A stretch of DNA of 64,000 bases from Nymphaea colorata (taxonomy: Eukaryota > Streptophyta > Magnoliopsida > Nymphaeales > Nymphaeaceae): positions 7,534,204-7,598,203 of the forward strand of contig NC_045139.1 of assembly GCF_008831285.2 (NCBI RefSeq), written 5' to 3'. Of the stretch, positions 34,600 to 45,659 are shown one piece after another. The notes below the pieces were generated by a model. That model saw only the letters and a list, made by a program, of their open reading frames with translations, was not told the DNA's origin and searched no databases. How positions within the stretch are numbered: the stretch's first letter is position 1; each line of letters begins with the position of its first letter. The translations under genes and the position numbers were made by a program.

Positions 34600-37080
34600 C
34601 ACTGCATCCTTTAGATATGTAATTTCACACATGAAAGTATTAAAAGGTTGGTTTGGTTAGATATTCAGTTCGGGCATGAATTCCAGCACAGTAAGCCGGG
34701 ATGTTTGCAAGAGTTGAGAGGTGCATTTAAAGGCTCGCTTAATAGCGGAAACACTATGTTTTAAAGAACGCAATGTTCAGCTTACCAAATGCCCTTAACG
34801 TTCCCATGTATCTGAGTTTCTCTTTGATTCACACGAGAAAAAACGGGAGGGAAGTAAAGAGGATGGCAGCAAAAGTTTGAACTGTTTGGTGAACAAAGAT
34901 CTAACAAGTAACGACAAGAGAGAGAGAGAGAGAGAGAGAAGAGATGGAGAGCGCTTTTTTAGCAAGGATCGATAGATCTTTGTCAGCGAACAAGCAGAAA
35001 CCAATCCGAAAGCTCCAACACACCCGTGACTAGACGTGATCTGCAGGAAAGAGTTATCTGAAATCTCCTGCTTACCGTGAACTGATAAACTAATCTGTTG
35101 GACCACTTTAAGATGACTGCGACAGTGGTCCAAGTCTCCTGCCGACGCGCGGAAAGTCCCCAGAAAAGTCTGCCGGAATCTGCCGATTAAATCATCTGAT
35201 TGCCTTCAAATCCGATGGACCTCAGATCACAGAAGTGTAGGCCGATTCACTACCCAATATTTTGAATAATAGTGTTACCAAAATCGGACCGATCGGCCAA
35301 CTGGAATTTATCGATGACCAACGAATTAGTATCCCGGCGGTGTCAAGCAGCTTTTAAATTTCGTTTTTAAAATTTTTCATATTTTATATAGTTTTTGTTG
35401 CATTATTTTCTTGTACCAACTTTTTAGACTCAATAGACTATTTTGTATTTTGTACAACTATCATTCAACTATTCAAGTTTCAGTTGTGTGAGAGGCTAAC
35501 GAGACACCTTATAATTCAAAATGACCAAAATACCCTTATATATAAAAGAAAACCGATACTTTATTCAATTGTACTCATCATTTCCTAATGCCGTGGATGT
35601 TCGGGTCAACGGCATTGTAAGGGGCGTTTTTGTCTTTTGAACATTTTTGTTTTTTACCCTGCCTCATGGTTCACATTTTAGTCATTCGGATGCCCAAACA
35701 ATAATTTATGCACCTGCCCTAGGCATTAAATCTGCTATGAATATTGACAGCACATTACTTTTACAACAAAGAAAGATGTACTTATACAATTTTTCATGTA
35801 AGGGCCCCTTTAGAATAGTTACATATTGTTCATCAAATACTAGAACTATTGTTTTAAGAACCTACCCAAAATGCTTGCCCTTAATTTTGGGACAGCCGGA
35901 CAGGTTCATACAACTGATATATACCCATCCAATTAGCCAAAACCTCTAAGTATACAACTTCTATAAGATTTGAGAAACACCATGCGAGCGATCAACCTTG
36001 ATCCTTGACGCAGAGGTGCGGACCAATGGATCTAGGTTCAGTAATTGGGTGGTCTAGACTCAGACCTCGCAAAGAGAAAAGGACAAGGGTGTGGCCATAT
36101 GAGATTGCCATTTGCAGATAGAATGCTTCATCTTCTTTAGCTTTGTCAAAAAGATTCATCACCAGGCACTTTTTACCAGAAACTTATCATGACCATTTCC
36201 CTATCAAGATGAATCTATAGTGATCGTGCATCAAGGCTAGTGGATTGAGCCATGTTTTAAAATTTGGGAGCCTGGCTCTCATGGTTCAGTTGGTCTGATC
36301 AACTAAGCCGCATCACCAACGCGATGTCTCCAGTCAACTATAAAAGAACGACCCGTGAACTTGACCAAGTCGACAAAAATCACCCTGATTAGATGTTACT
36401 TCCTTAGCAAACAAGAAAGCCTTGGGGCTCAAGCTAACAACTGCAGGTTTTATCAGCTTTAATGTCCCTCCAATAACTTAAGTGCCCCATCTCTTACGAA
36501 ATTAAATCCAAGTGGTGGAAATTTTTCTTAGTTATCTATAGAAGAGCGTTTTTGAAGCTAGAGATTGGACATGTTTGAAAAATGGATTTAAGGAGATTGA
36601 TGACCTTCAAGATCTTATCTTTCCCTCTGTTTCGCCCGCGCTGACTGTTTCATGCCTCATCTGCTGCCGCCGGTTGTTCAAGAGGGCCCATCTGTTTCAT
36701 GACTTTGAAATTTTAAAAGGGTGAAGAGCTTTTTCATCATTTAAGTGTTAGTTCACACTTTTTTCTATCACAATGGATCGGATGGTCCTAGTGAGTGAGC
36801 ATTTTGTAGTGTAGAGTCACCATTCATTCATTACCCAAAGTCACCCAACTCACTCATTTGGGCTGTCTAACCCATCATGATGGATAATTGAAATAAAAAC
36901 AAAAAATATATATAAAAAATAAGAAGAAGAAAAGTGTAAATTAATACTATGTTGATGAAAATGTCCATCTTTTTCTTATTATCTTTCTCTTAACCACTCA
37001 TAACGATGGATTGAAATTCCTTCCTGAATGGACTGTCTATATATATATATATATATATATAACCATAACTCCATTGTTCG
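34600..37080. other. Non-coding tract; GA microsatellite, no gene recognised
   Basis: Contains a (GA)n run at about 34,918-34,940 and a (TA)n run at 37,038-37,061. The frames at 35,647-35,949 and 35,133-34,795 have no recognisable domain and no coding bias that I can argue for. Confidence 0.55.
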
Positions 37081-37087
37081 TAGATTT

Positions 37088-38185
37088 TTCATTTCTTCCT
37101 CCTAAAAAGATCATGGGAAAAAAGAAATAAAGAAAAAGAAAACGATGCACTAGAGCTGTTCCATGTCCGATAGATATGAAACCCCATGTATTTTTTAGTG
37201 TGAACTGCCTATATAAGTTTTATATATATGTGTGTGTGTGTGTGTGCATTAGGGATCAACTTCATGGTCATGGAACAAATTGGAAGCCGAATGACGAGAA
37301 GACATGGGAAGTTGTCAAAAGCCATATATATTGTAGCATGAAGGCGTGAAAAAAGGTTGGCCTGAGACAGACCAGAATAAACAGTAGGTTCACTTTGGAC
37401 TCTAAACTTTAGCCGTGAATTTTGACCAACCTAGCATAACATCCTGCCCAATCGACCGAGCAAGTTCATAAGGTGTACGATCTCTGCAGCTTAGATACTA
37501 GGAGCCTCATTTATAACACAAACGAAACTGGATCTAAATTGTGAGACTTTAAGGGTTGTTCGGAAACAGTACCTGACTGATGCTGTCCACTAAGTCTATA
37601 TAAAAAGTTTATAGATACATAAAACATTATATTATAATGTTCTCCAGTGTTTCATGAATCTGTTCTATTTTTGTAATAGATTCATCGTCAGTAACAATCT
37701 GAAGTAGTAAATCCAATTTAAATATGACTCCTTGTCTGACCTGAATCTTGTCCATTTGCCCTTACTTCGTTCAAATAGGAAACTGCCTGGGGCTGATCCT
37801 CAGCATTTAGTTTTAAAAAAAAAAAAAAAAAAATTTGGACGTTTTACGTTTTTCTCACCTCTTTTTTTTTTTGTCTTTGTAGCGGTTCCGTTTTTACTGG
37901 TTAAGGGCATTTTGGTCTTTACGTACTTCCATGCATTACTTTGGTCATAAAGTACCTCACCAAGTGTCCGAATCGCATTTACTGTGTGAAGCAAATGTTG
38001 CCCTACCGGTCCTTTTATGTTCACGCCGATTATATCGCCTATTTTTTTATGAACCTTGATTTATTTTTTAGATCATTTTTAATGTTGTACACCTAACCAA
38101 AAAAAAGAAAAAAAAAATATGTGAAGTTCTATCTTGAAAAACTTTACAACTTTCTTTGTTTTACATTAATAGAGAAGAGAATCGA
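37088..38185 (+). repeat. Segmental duplication 2, copy 2 (non-coding)
   Basis: Counterpart of 8627-9830. It contains an added (TG)n run at 37,229-37,247 and a long poly-A run near 37,816 that are short or absent in the other copy, so these expanded after duplication. Confidence 0.8.
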
Positions 38186-39058
38186 ACGTAAATCTACCAC
38201 ATGTATCATGATGACTCAATTTGTACCGTCAACCTTGATTGAAGCATGCACATATATATACGAAACAGCAACTTCCAGCTTGAGAATATAAAAAAAAATA
38301 ACATAGAGAAGAAGGAAGATAACCATTTGTATTTGAAAGATTTTCTAATATTAGATCATGTACATCCAATTTTTCTTCTATATCCTCCATGAAAGGTCAA
38401 GGCCAAGAATCTGAAGATGGGTGTTAAGATTAGCACGCCGATGAGCCTTTACAAATAAATGTATGGTTATGTCTACAGGCCTGTTTAAAGGATAACATAT
38501 GGTTTGGTGCTATCTCTCTCTCTTTTTTTCCTATGAAATCAATGGAACACCATGTTCCTGTCTCAATAAACTTTGATATGATTATATTTTCACCATTTGA
38601 GTGGACGATTATCTCATATTCATAGTTCTTTTGCTTATAATAAAGTCACTTCACCTACATGTACAATCATCAGTGGCTTCTGTGGTGCATTAACTTTTAG
38701 GGTCAATTTCTTCATCCCGTACTACCAAGCATATTTTCAAACTACAAGTAACGGACTCAAAATTTGACACGAGAAAAGCTAAACTGCCTAACAATTGGTA
38801 GAATCTGAGGGTTTTGTCGGTCGAAACCCTCACCGGCCATCTCTCTCTCTCTCTCTCTCAACCACTAGTGCCTTGGCGCGGATGAGACATCCACCCAAGA
38901 GAACAGACTCTCTCCTCCACGGATTTCAGTCCTTTTTCCACATATTTGAGATTCATTATTTTGTTAAACTGAGAATCTCATGGGAAGATCCGACATATAT
39001 CGGATCTCAATCAAACGCTGTGTAAAGGAAAGGGAAAGGGAGATGCTAACACTACCAG
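38186..39058. other. Non-coding tract
   Basis: No gene or element boundary recognised. A (TC)n run is near 38,842-38,859. Confidence 0.55.
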
Positions 39059-39660
39059 TAGGGGTGAACACAAGCCGAGTCGAACCCCACTTCAATCAGC
39101 CCGAGCTCGGCTACACTAATGAAACCTTGACCTCGATTTGACTCGAGCTCGAGAATTGTTCAATGGAAGCAGCTCGAGCTCGACTCAACAGTTACGTGTT
39201 GAGCTCGAGCTCAACTGGATTAAAGGTCGACAAACTTGTTTGAATAAAATTGATATTTATCGTTAAGTGTTGAGCTCGAGCTCTACTCGATTAAGGCTCG
39301 ACGAACTCATTTTGAATAGAATTGATGTTTATCATTACGTGTTGAGCTTGAGTCCTACTCGATTAAGGTTCGACAAACTCATTTTGAATAGAATTGATGT
39401 TTATTGTTACGTGTTGAGCTCAAGCTCGATTCGATTAAGGCTCGACAAACTCGTAAACTCGATTGAATATATCAACTTGATTAAGGTTCGACAAACTCAA
39501 TTAAGGCTCAAGCTCGACTCAGCAGTTATGTGTTGAGTTCAAACTCATCAACTCGATTATTTGAACGGTCGACTCATGAGCTCAAACTCAATTCATTAAA
39601 AAAATGACTCGACTCGAGCTCATTCACGAGCTGAACTTTAGCGAGTCAAGTTCAAGCCCC
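39059..39660. repeat. GAGCTCGAGCTC-rich element with internal 72-bp minisatellite
   Basis: The element begins AGGGGTGAACACAAGCC and ends GTTCAAGCCCCCT, which are imperfect inverted ends. Inside, a unit starting GTTACGTGTTGAGCTCGAGC recurs at 39,191, 39,262, 39,334 and 39,406 (spacing 71-72 bp), so a repeated peptide appears in the shadow frame 39,267-39,536. No transposase. The class is uncertain; the ends suggest a DNA-type MITE. Confidence 0.65.
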
Positions 39661-41757
39661 CTAACTTCCATCAAATGACAATCACGGCAGACCGGTAGGT
39701 CCATGGCGTCGACGGGTCGTTTGGGTCGACCCGGGTGGCCGTCAACCCCTCGTGGCCTGACCCCACCGTCGCGCTGCAGCCTCGTTAGTATCTCCGCTCG
39801 TGAAAAAAGCGCTTCCTCTGGGACCCCACCACCCTGACCTTTTGGGTTCACTTTTTTGCACTTTTTCCAAGTTCCCTCGTGTCAAAAAGGTGACCACTTT
39901 ATTATTTACATTAGATTCCAGCCAGCTGCAGCTTGGCTTGGATCGAGCCACCCTGTTCGGTTCGTTCGGCTCCACCGACTCAAATCCAAATAAGTCGAAC
40001 TAGTAACTGCATTTCATAAAAACAACGGGATCCAATTGCAAGTTGGATATATGCATCAGATTAGATATGCAGCCTTTGGATCTAATTATCGAGTATAGAT
40101 ACGTGACAAACCTTGAGTTACCTGGACCTGGATTCAGACCTATGTCATCTAGACATAAAACCTGTTAATTTGAAGAAGCAAGCTGGCTAAGATAACTTTT
40201 CCTCTGCTTCAAAGTAACAATATTTGATAACATCATTTTATGGAAGAGAGATGTTTAGGGAGTGAAAATTTTGTCCATGTTTGATTTGAAGCCATAAATA
40301 AGAAGGATGAAAGCATGCCTAAAGCAAATACACAAATATCATGTTTCGACCTGATTAAATGATGCTCGAATTTGGTTTCATGTACATTGAAGTTCGAACT
40401 CCAATCTGGATCTGACGAGACCCGGTTACGTCCGCCTTCCCCTTGGGTATGAGCCGATCTCACTCGAAGCTGAGCCGGCAGCGCCGAGATGAGTCGAGCT
40501 GACTGCAACTATCTCACACGTCAGCAAACCACGGAACAAAGAAATCTGGATAACGTTGTATCCGGCCAATCAGAAGTCAACACGTGTTCCTCGGATGATA
40601 TTTCTGCAAAGATAACACCGATCCCCTCCTTCCGCCTTCGTGTCCTACGTTCAATGCTTTTTAAGTTTCTAACCTCGTAGTTTCTGGAAATCACGAATAC
40701 GCCACTGAGACTATTTCACTGGACTTCTTCCACCTCAGTCCCTTGGTTTCGGGAACCATGGTTCCCCGCAAATAGTTTTTCTTTTTTGTTGGTAAATATA
40801 TACATTTTCTAAAATACGTCTTCGTACAACATGCATTTCAGGTTTTTGTTTTAAAAAAAAGGTATATGAGTATGTCCGAAGTTTAATTGTTCAATTTATG
40901 AAAAAAAAACGTCATCTATTGTCAGGTTTACTCCATTGTCACCAAAAGAAATTATGATAGGAATGTTTTTCATATTAGCATTTAAAAGAAAAAGGAATTG
41001 TTCTAACATATAAGGACTATGAGAGGCTTGTCTGTAGAAAATAGAAGATATTTGTGAACATATATAATACTTTTGAATGTATAACGATTTATATGAACTT
41101 ATACATAAAGAACAGTTGCTGTTTCTTTTCTTATGATGATGAAGAACCTTAAGAGAAAATCTCGGGTGAACTTCGACCGCCAAGCCTTATATGAACAATG
41201 GCATAAAAAAATCTCAAACAGCAAAATGAAAGGGTCGAAACTCGATCTAGGGTCTTCACAACACAAGTATGCAGTTCATAAGCAAAAATATCAACTAGAA
41301 ACTTGGAAATAGTCACGAAAATCTTTGTTTGGAATAAATGCTGCAGTAAACCATCTGTCTGCTGTATGCAGAAAAAGGAAAAGAAAGAATCCGTCTTCTG
41401 GGAAAAAGGCCAACCCTTTCCATTGACCTCAGAGAGACGGGGAGCAGACGATAAAGAGAAATGGCCATACGTAAAATTAGCCATAATTGTGGCACAACAA
41501 GCGAAGAAGAAAAGATGGAGGAAGGTGGTGTACTGTAAAGAGCATACGGGATCGTAGGCCCACCAGCAACAATGGCGCTCCTCTCCTGAAAAGGACCTCT
41601 TAATCAATCGCTAGAAAGAGAAAAGAAGCACAGAAGAAACACAAAAGGGAAAAGGAAAATAATTTATCAGTTTAGTAACCGCAGAATTGTTGCTAGAAGA
41701 AGAAGGACAAGACTGAGCAGAGGCACGGCAGAAGGGAAAACTTGTTGTTGAGTGATT
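39661..41757 (+). other. Upstream intergenic region of the CMF gene
   Basis: Contains a GC-rich patch (39,690-39,860), a second GC-rich patch (40,430-40,680) and a transcribed-looking A-rich leader just before 41,759. No recognisable gene. A 152-codon minus-strand frame (41,607-41,149) has no domain. A perfect 16-bp palindrome GGGAACCATGGTTCCC lies at 40,751-40,766. Confidence 0.5.
40565..40590 (+). promoter_or_regulatory. CCAAT box and G-box cluster (candidate)
   Basis: GGCCAATCAG (CCAAT) is followed by AACACGTGTT, a palindromic G-box core CACGTG at 40,581-40,586. An ACACGTCAGC element is upstream near 40,516. G-boxes bind bZIP/bHLH factors and are common in light- and ABA-responsive plant promoters. 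It lies about 1.2 kb upstream of the CMF start, so a link to that gene is only a guess. Confidence 0.3.
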
Positions 41758-41758
41758 C

Positions 41759-42333
41759 ATGGCGCTCAAACGGTCAGAGAGCGAACTGAAGCTCTTTCCG
41801 CTTCACCCTGAGAACCTCGTCAACCACCCCTGTAGGGAGACGGAGGACAAGGACATCGCCGGAAACGTGGCGTGGTTCCTCGACTCCGAGGGTGACGCCA
41901 CCATGAACGGCCTCCTCGGCAGCAGCTCCACCTCCGACGATGATCCCTCGCCGACCGCCTTCCCGGACTACAGCAGAGGGCTGGACGACAACTCCGACGG
42001 CTACGGAGCCCTCGCCCTCACGGCCCTTCGCCAGCGGGGCCGGGTGGTGGAGGAGCCGGAGCAGTGGGTGTTCTTCCCCAGGGTGGTAGTAGAGGAAGAG
42101 GCTTGCAGCAGCAACAGCAGCGGTGGCGGCGGCGGCAGATTCTGGTGCTCCCCCGTGGAAGACCACCACCACCATCAGGAGCATCAGCATCAGCAAGGGC
42201 TGTCGCTGAAGTTGGACTACGAGGAGGTACTGAACGCGTGGTCTGATAAAGGGTCGCTCTACATCGAGGGGGAGTGCCCTCAGACCGTCCCTCGCCATGA
42301 CGATGATTCTCAGACGCCCGATCTCACCAACGT

Positions 42334-42380
<47 letters not shown>

Positions 42381-43850
42381 GACATAGATCCAGTAGATAT
42401 GGCATCTCAAACGGCACAAGCAAAATATTGTTGTCGGTTTCCAATTGAAAAGTTGATGTTGGTTCATGGCATTTCCTTTTTGGGAGGTTAGAATCTGGTT
42501 CAACCTGAAGATTTATGATCAACATGTTCTATTTTGTGTATCAATCTGCAAAACTTATAGACCCCCTCCTTTTGGAGCCAGAAAAGCTTTTTACACCCAT
42601 CACTGTTTCGGCTTATAATTGAAATCAACCTTTATGGATCGTACTCTTAAAGAGAAGCCTACGCCCTTCTCAGAACTAAGTGTGCTATCACAGTTATGGG
42701 TTGCTTTTGCTAAACAAACTGTGCCATTGGCGATCTGTAATTGAAAATAGATTTTCTAGTGATCTGGTAATGATTCTTCTTCTTTTAACAAATAACTTTC
42801 GGATATAATACATCGATCTTCAACTAGTAAACTGCCCAAAAGCTGGTTTACTTGAAACGTGCATTTTAGTCCTTTCTGCTAATTACCTCCATCTTTCGTT
42901 CGGCCTGACGAGGATGGGATTTTATTCCTTTTTATTCCACAGCTACCATTTAGTTGCGAAAGTCCTCTTGTCAAGAGGAGGATCGCCAATTACACACCGT
43001 CATATGGTGTTTTGGGTAAAGATCGCTTTCTTGCTTTAATGTCTCGAGTCAATTGGTTTGAAATGGAAAGGCATGGAGTTAGGAAAATGCAAGTTAGTTT
43101 CTCAAGGTTGGCTTTCCAATTCGAATTGTGAACCATGGAGACCAATAGACGGAAAAGATCTACATAGGTTTCGTTAAGACAACTGAGAGACATGTTACTG
43201 AAGTAATGATCCAAAATGGAATTCTTGTATTCTTTTCCCCCCACTAAGAAGGGACACACAGTTTGTCTTCCTGCGCTTCCATATTTGTGGTTGATTCTGA
43301 AGGTTGACTCATTTTCCTTCTCCTTATTTTGTTCCATGCCATATACTTGATCAGATGATAAATTCCTAAATGTTTCATTGATATGAGAAGTTGTACATGA
43401 ACTCTTAGCTTGAAGAGAGTCTTCAGGTGATAACAAGTTTAATTTGAAGCTCGCTGAAATGGCCGAGGGTGGAAACATTGCAGGTGGGGAGCTTGGAAAT
43501 GGCATGCGGGAGAAATGCGGCGGCGACATGGATGATGGTGCCTGACGGTGGCGGCGGGAGCTGTGGATCGACTGCAGAGGAAGGTGGGGAAGGCAAATTG
43601 GGTAGCAGGGAGGCTCGCGTGCTGAGGTACAAGGAGAAGAGGCAGAGCAGGCTTTTCTCCAAGAGGATCCGTTATGAGGTTAGAAAACTCAACGCAGAAA
43701 AGCGACCACGCATGAAGGCAACTACTCTCTCTCTCTTTCTAAAGTCTAAACGGATTTGTTAAAAAGCCGCCTTACAATTTAACTCTGATGGAACTATACT
43801 TCATCTTGCAGGGTCGATTTGTGAAGAGGATGGAGAAATTCTCTACTTAA
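41759..43850 (+). CDS. CCT-domain (CMF class) protein, CIA2/ASML2-like transcriptional regulator
   Basis: Three exons give 281 residues: 41,759-42,331 (residues 1-191), 43,484-43,717 (192-269) and 43,812-43,850 (270-281). Phases are all zero. The start ATG sits in TTCATGGCGC. Residues 150-165 ([16 protein letters not shown]) match the motif preceding the CCT domain in CIA2-type and related CMF proteins. A His/Gln run covers 135-146. The CCT domain covers 233-275 ([30 protein letters not shown], then GRFVKR from exon 3). CCT proteins act in the nucleus and bind DNA with NF-Y subunits. CIA2 relatives activate genes for chloroplast import and ribosomal proteins. There is no B-box, so it is not a full CONSTANS protein. 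Intron 1 (1152 bp) begins GTCAGT and holds a (TC)n run. Intron 2 (94 bp) appears to start with GC. An AATAAA is at 43,958. The family is certain; the exact orthologue is not. Confidence 0.88.
42337..42378 (+). repeat. (TC)n microsatellite at the start of CMF intron 1
   Basis: A run of about 21 TC units begins five bases after the donor GT. It makes an artificial open frame read through from exon 1. Confidence 0.95.
43718..43811 (+). other. Probable GC-AG intron inside the CCT domain
   Basis: Exon 2 ends CGCATGAAG and is followed by GCAACT. The next exon is preceded by CATCTTGCAG and starts GGTCGATTTGTGAAGAGG. Joining at AAG|GCAACT restores the invariant RPRMKGRFVKR. Any nearby GT donor (for example at 43,743) would add residues inside the CCT domain. 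GC donors in plants need a strong match such as AAG|GCAA, which is seen here. Confidence 0.8.
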
Positions 43851-45659
43851 TGCTTTTCATTTTTATCTGGTCTGATAAACAGATCATGGTTGTCAATTAG
43901 CTGCTCCCTGATTATTTGTAATTATGATTATAAGGGTAGCCGATTAGATCGCACCCCAATAAATATAGTCGAAGGAAATCCAGTGTCATCATTCCGTTGT
44001 ATGAATCATTGAAAAGAATGTGCATCTATTTTATAAGGCGAGACTTGCTTTGATGTAGAATTAGAACAATATTAAGCTTTTGAGAGGTAATCTCTGGCAT
44101 TTATCTTGTGGAAGATGTGTTGTTGACAAGAGTTTCCTTCTATGTTTGGACTAGAGGTGAAGAAGATCCAAGCAAATTGTAAACACTGCAGTCATCATTC
44201 AGTACAAATTCAATTATGTGTCTTGATTCATATTACTCTTTTTGTGCAAGCTGTCAATTCTGTAGGTGCAGCAGTTCGGGTGTGAGATACATCGATGGTT
44301 TGTCTACTGCTTCCGACAGGATTCCGTCAATTCCAAGAGGATTCATCTTCGGATTCTCTTTGCTCTCGTTAGGGAACTTTGTTTCCATACTTTCTATTGT
44401 GAAGTGGAAGATCAAGGCCTACGTGTCATTTGAATTTATGGTGCGTAAACAACAAAATACAAGAGAATAATCAGCAGGAGAAGCATTACATCTGAGTTTG
44501 TAAGCTCCAAGAAAGTCCGTGGTGAATTAGTTCATTCTATGGTTTTCTATCGATAAGAGAAACACACTAAAAAAGACGAAGTACGCTGATTTAGATGGTT
44601 CAGTTTAGGAGATCGAGAGTTGGGTAACCTCGAATACTGCTATCCAATGTGCACCTTTCGTTAGCGGCCAAACAGCGGAGAAGGTGCAGTTTTTAAGACA
44701 TGGTGAGGGCAGTTGCTTTCCAGGGCGTATGGTTTTTACAATTCCTCCTACTCTGAGTGAAATGACCTGGTAGACCTCTGATACAGATAAATTGTAGGCG
44801 CCCAAGGTCTACTCTGTTTGTCAGTTATATGATATTTTGGTGGATCTTTTTTGGGATCCCTTATGTGCCTTCATGTAATGTTCCTGTCCGTGTCTGTTTT
44901 TGTACACATTCTTAACTTTTTGTTAACGAAGGTCGTGGGCCTATCCCACTGTCAGAACTTAAAAGGCGCGGTTGCTCAAATCCACGGTAATAAAACACAA
45001 CCTTGTCTCCAGACACTGGTGAGTTTTTAGCAATGCCACGGCACAGACGTAAACAGCTTGTCTGAATTTTCATATTTGAGGAAAAAGCATAAAATTCGAT
45101 TTATGGATACGAATCTAAATCTTTAATTTGTATGCTTTCTGAAACCCTTGTAAAGTCTTGTCCTTCAGACAAGATTTTTCTGACTTTTCTAACTATACAG
45201 ATTTAGGCAATCCAAGAACTGCACAATTCTGCCGAACTAGCTGCACCGACGTACTTGAAACAATTGAATCCACACGAATATTTTACTAAATGGTGCTTAC
45301 ATTTAGTGAAATAACAGCATACTCAAGTCTCAAAAGATTTCAGCCGTCTTTTTTCTGTTGTATATACTGTAGTTCGGACACCTAAACGTGACGTTAAAAA
45401 ATGATTGTGCTTCCGCAAGATTTAAGCAAGTCTTTTTTTACTTTTATATACTCCGAAGTCTTTTGGAGAGAGAGAGAGAGAGAGATTAGATTCCTGCAGT
45501 CGCTTTTGAAGAAAAAGAGAAAGAATGGTCATCTACATTCGATTGAATACAAACAATATTAAATATAGCTTGAATAACTTCTTTTTGAGAAACAACAAAT
45601 TACCCACACTTAAGCAGAAGTACAACAATAGGGTTCCAGCAGGAAACAGGAAGAATATT
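43851..45659. other. Intergenic region between CMF and TPR genes (convergent)
   Basis: Holds the 3' untranslated part of the CMF gene with AATAAA at 43,958-43,963, and further on the 3' end of the minus-strand TPR gene. The frame at 44,216-44,470 has no recognisable domain. A GA-rich run lies at about 45,469-45,486. Confidence 0.55.

Noticed and set aside
35647-35949. 100-codon frame as a gene
   Set aside because: No recognisable domain, no neighbouring exon or duplicate supporting conservation.
40751-40766. Perfect 16-bp palindrome GGGAACCATGGTTCCC as an operator
   Set aside because: Isolated, no known plant factor site matches the whole palindrome and no paired element is seen.
41149-41607. 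152-codon minus-strand frame upstream of the CMF gene
   Set aside because: No domain, cysteine/phenylalanine-rich composition typical of antisense to A-rich leader sequence, and it covers the likely 5' leader of the CMF gene.
41774-42385. 203-codon minus-strand frame opposite CMF exon 1
   Set aside because: Arises from the GC-rich antisense of a real exon and from (GA)n coding for RERERE. No independent support.
42332-42448. Extension of the CMF exon 1 frame through the (TC)n run
   Set aside because: It yields a SLSLSL tail and a stop. The GTCAGT donor at 42,332 and the in-phase exon 2 restore the CCT domain.
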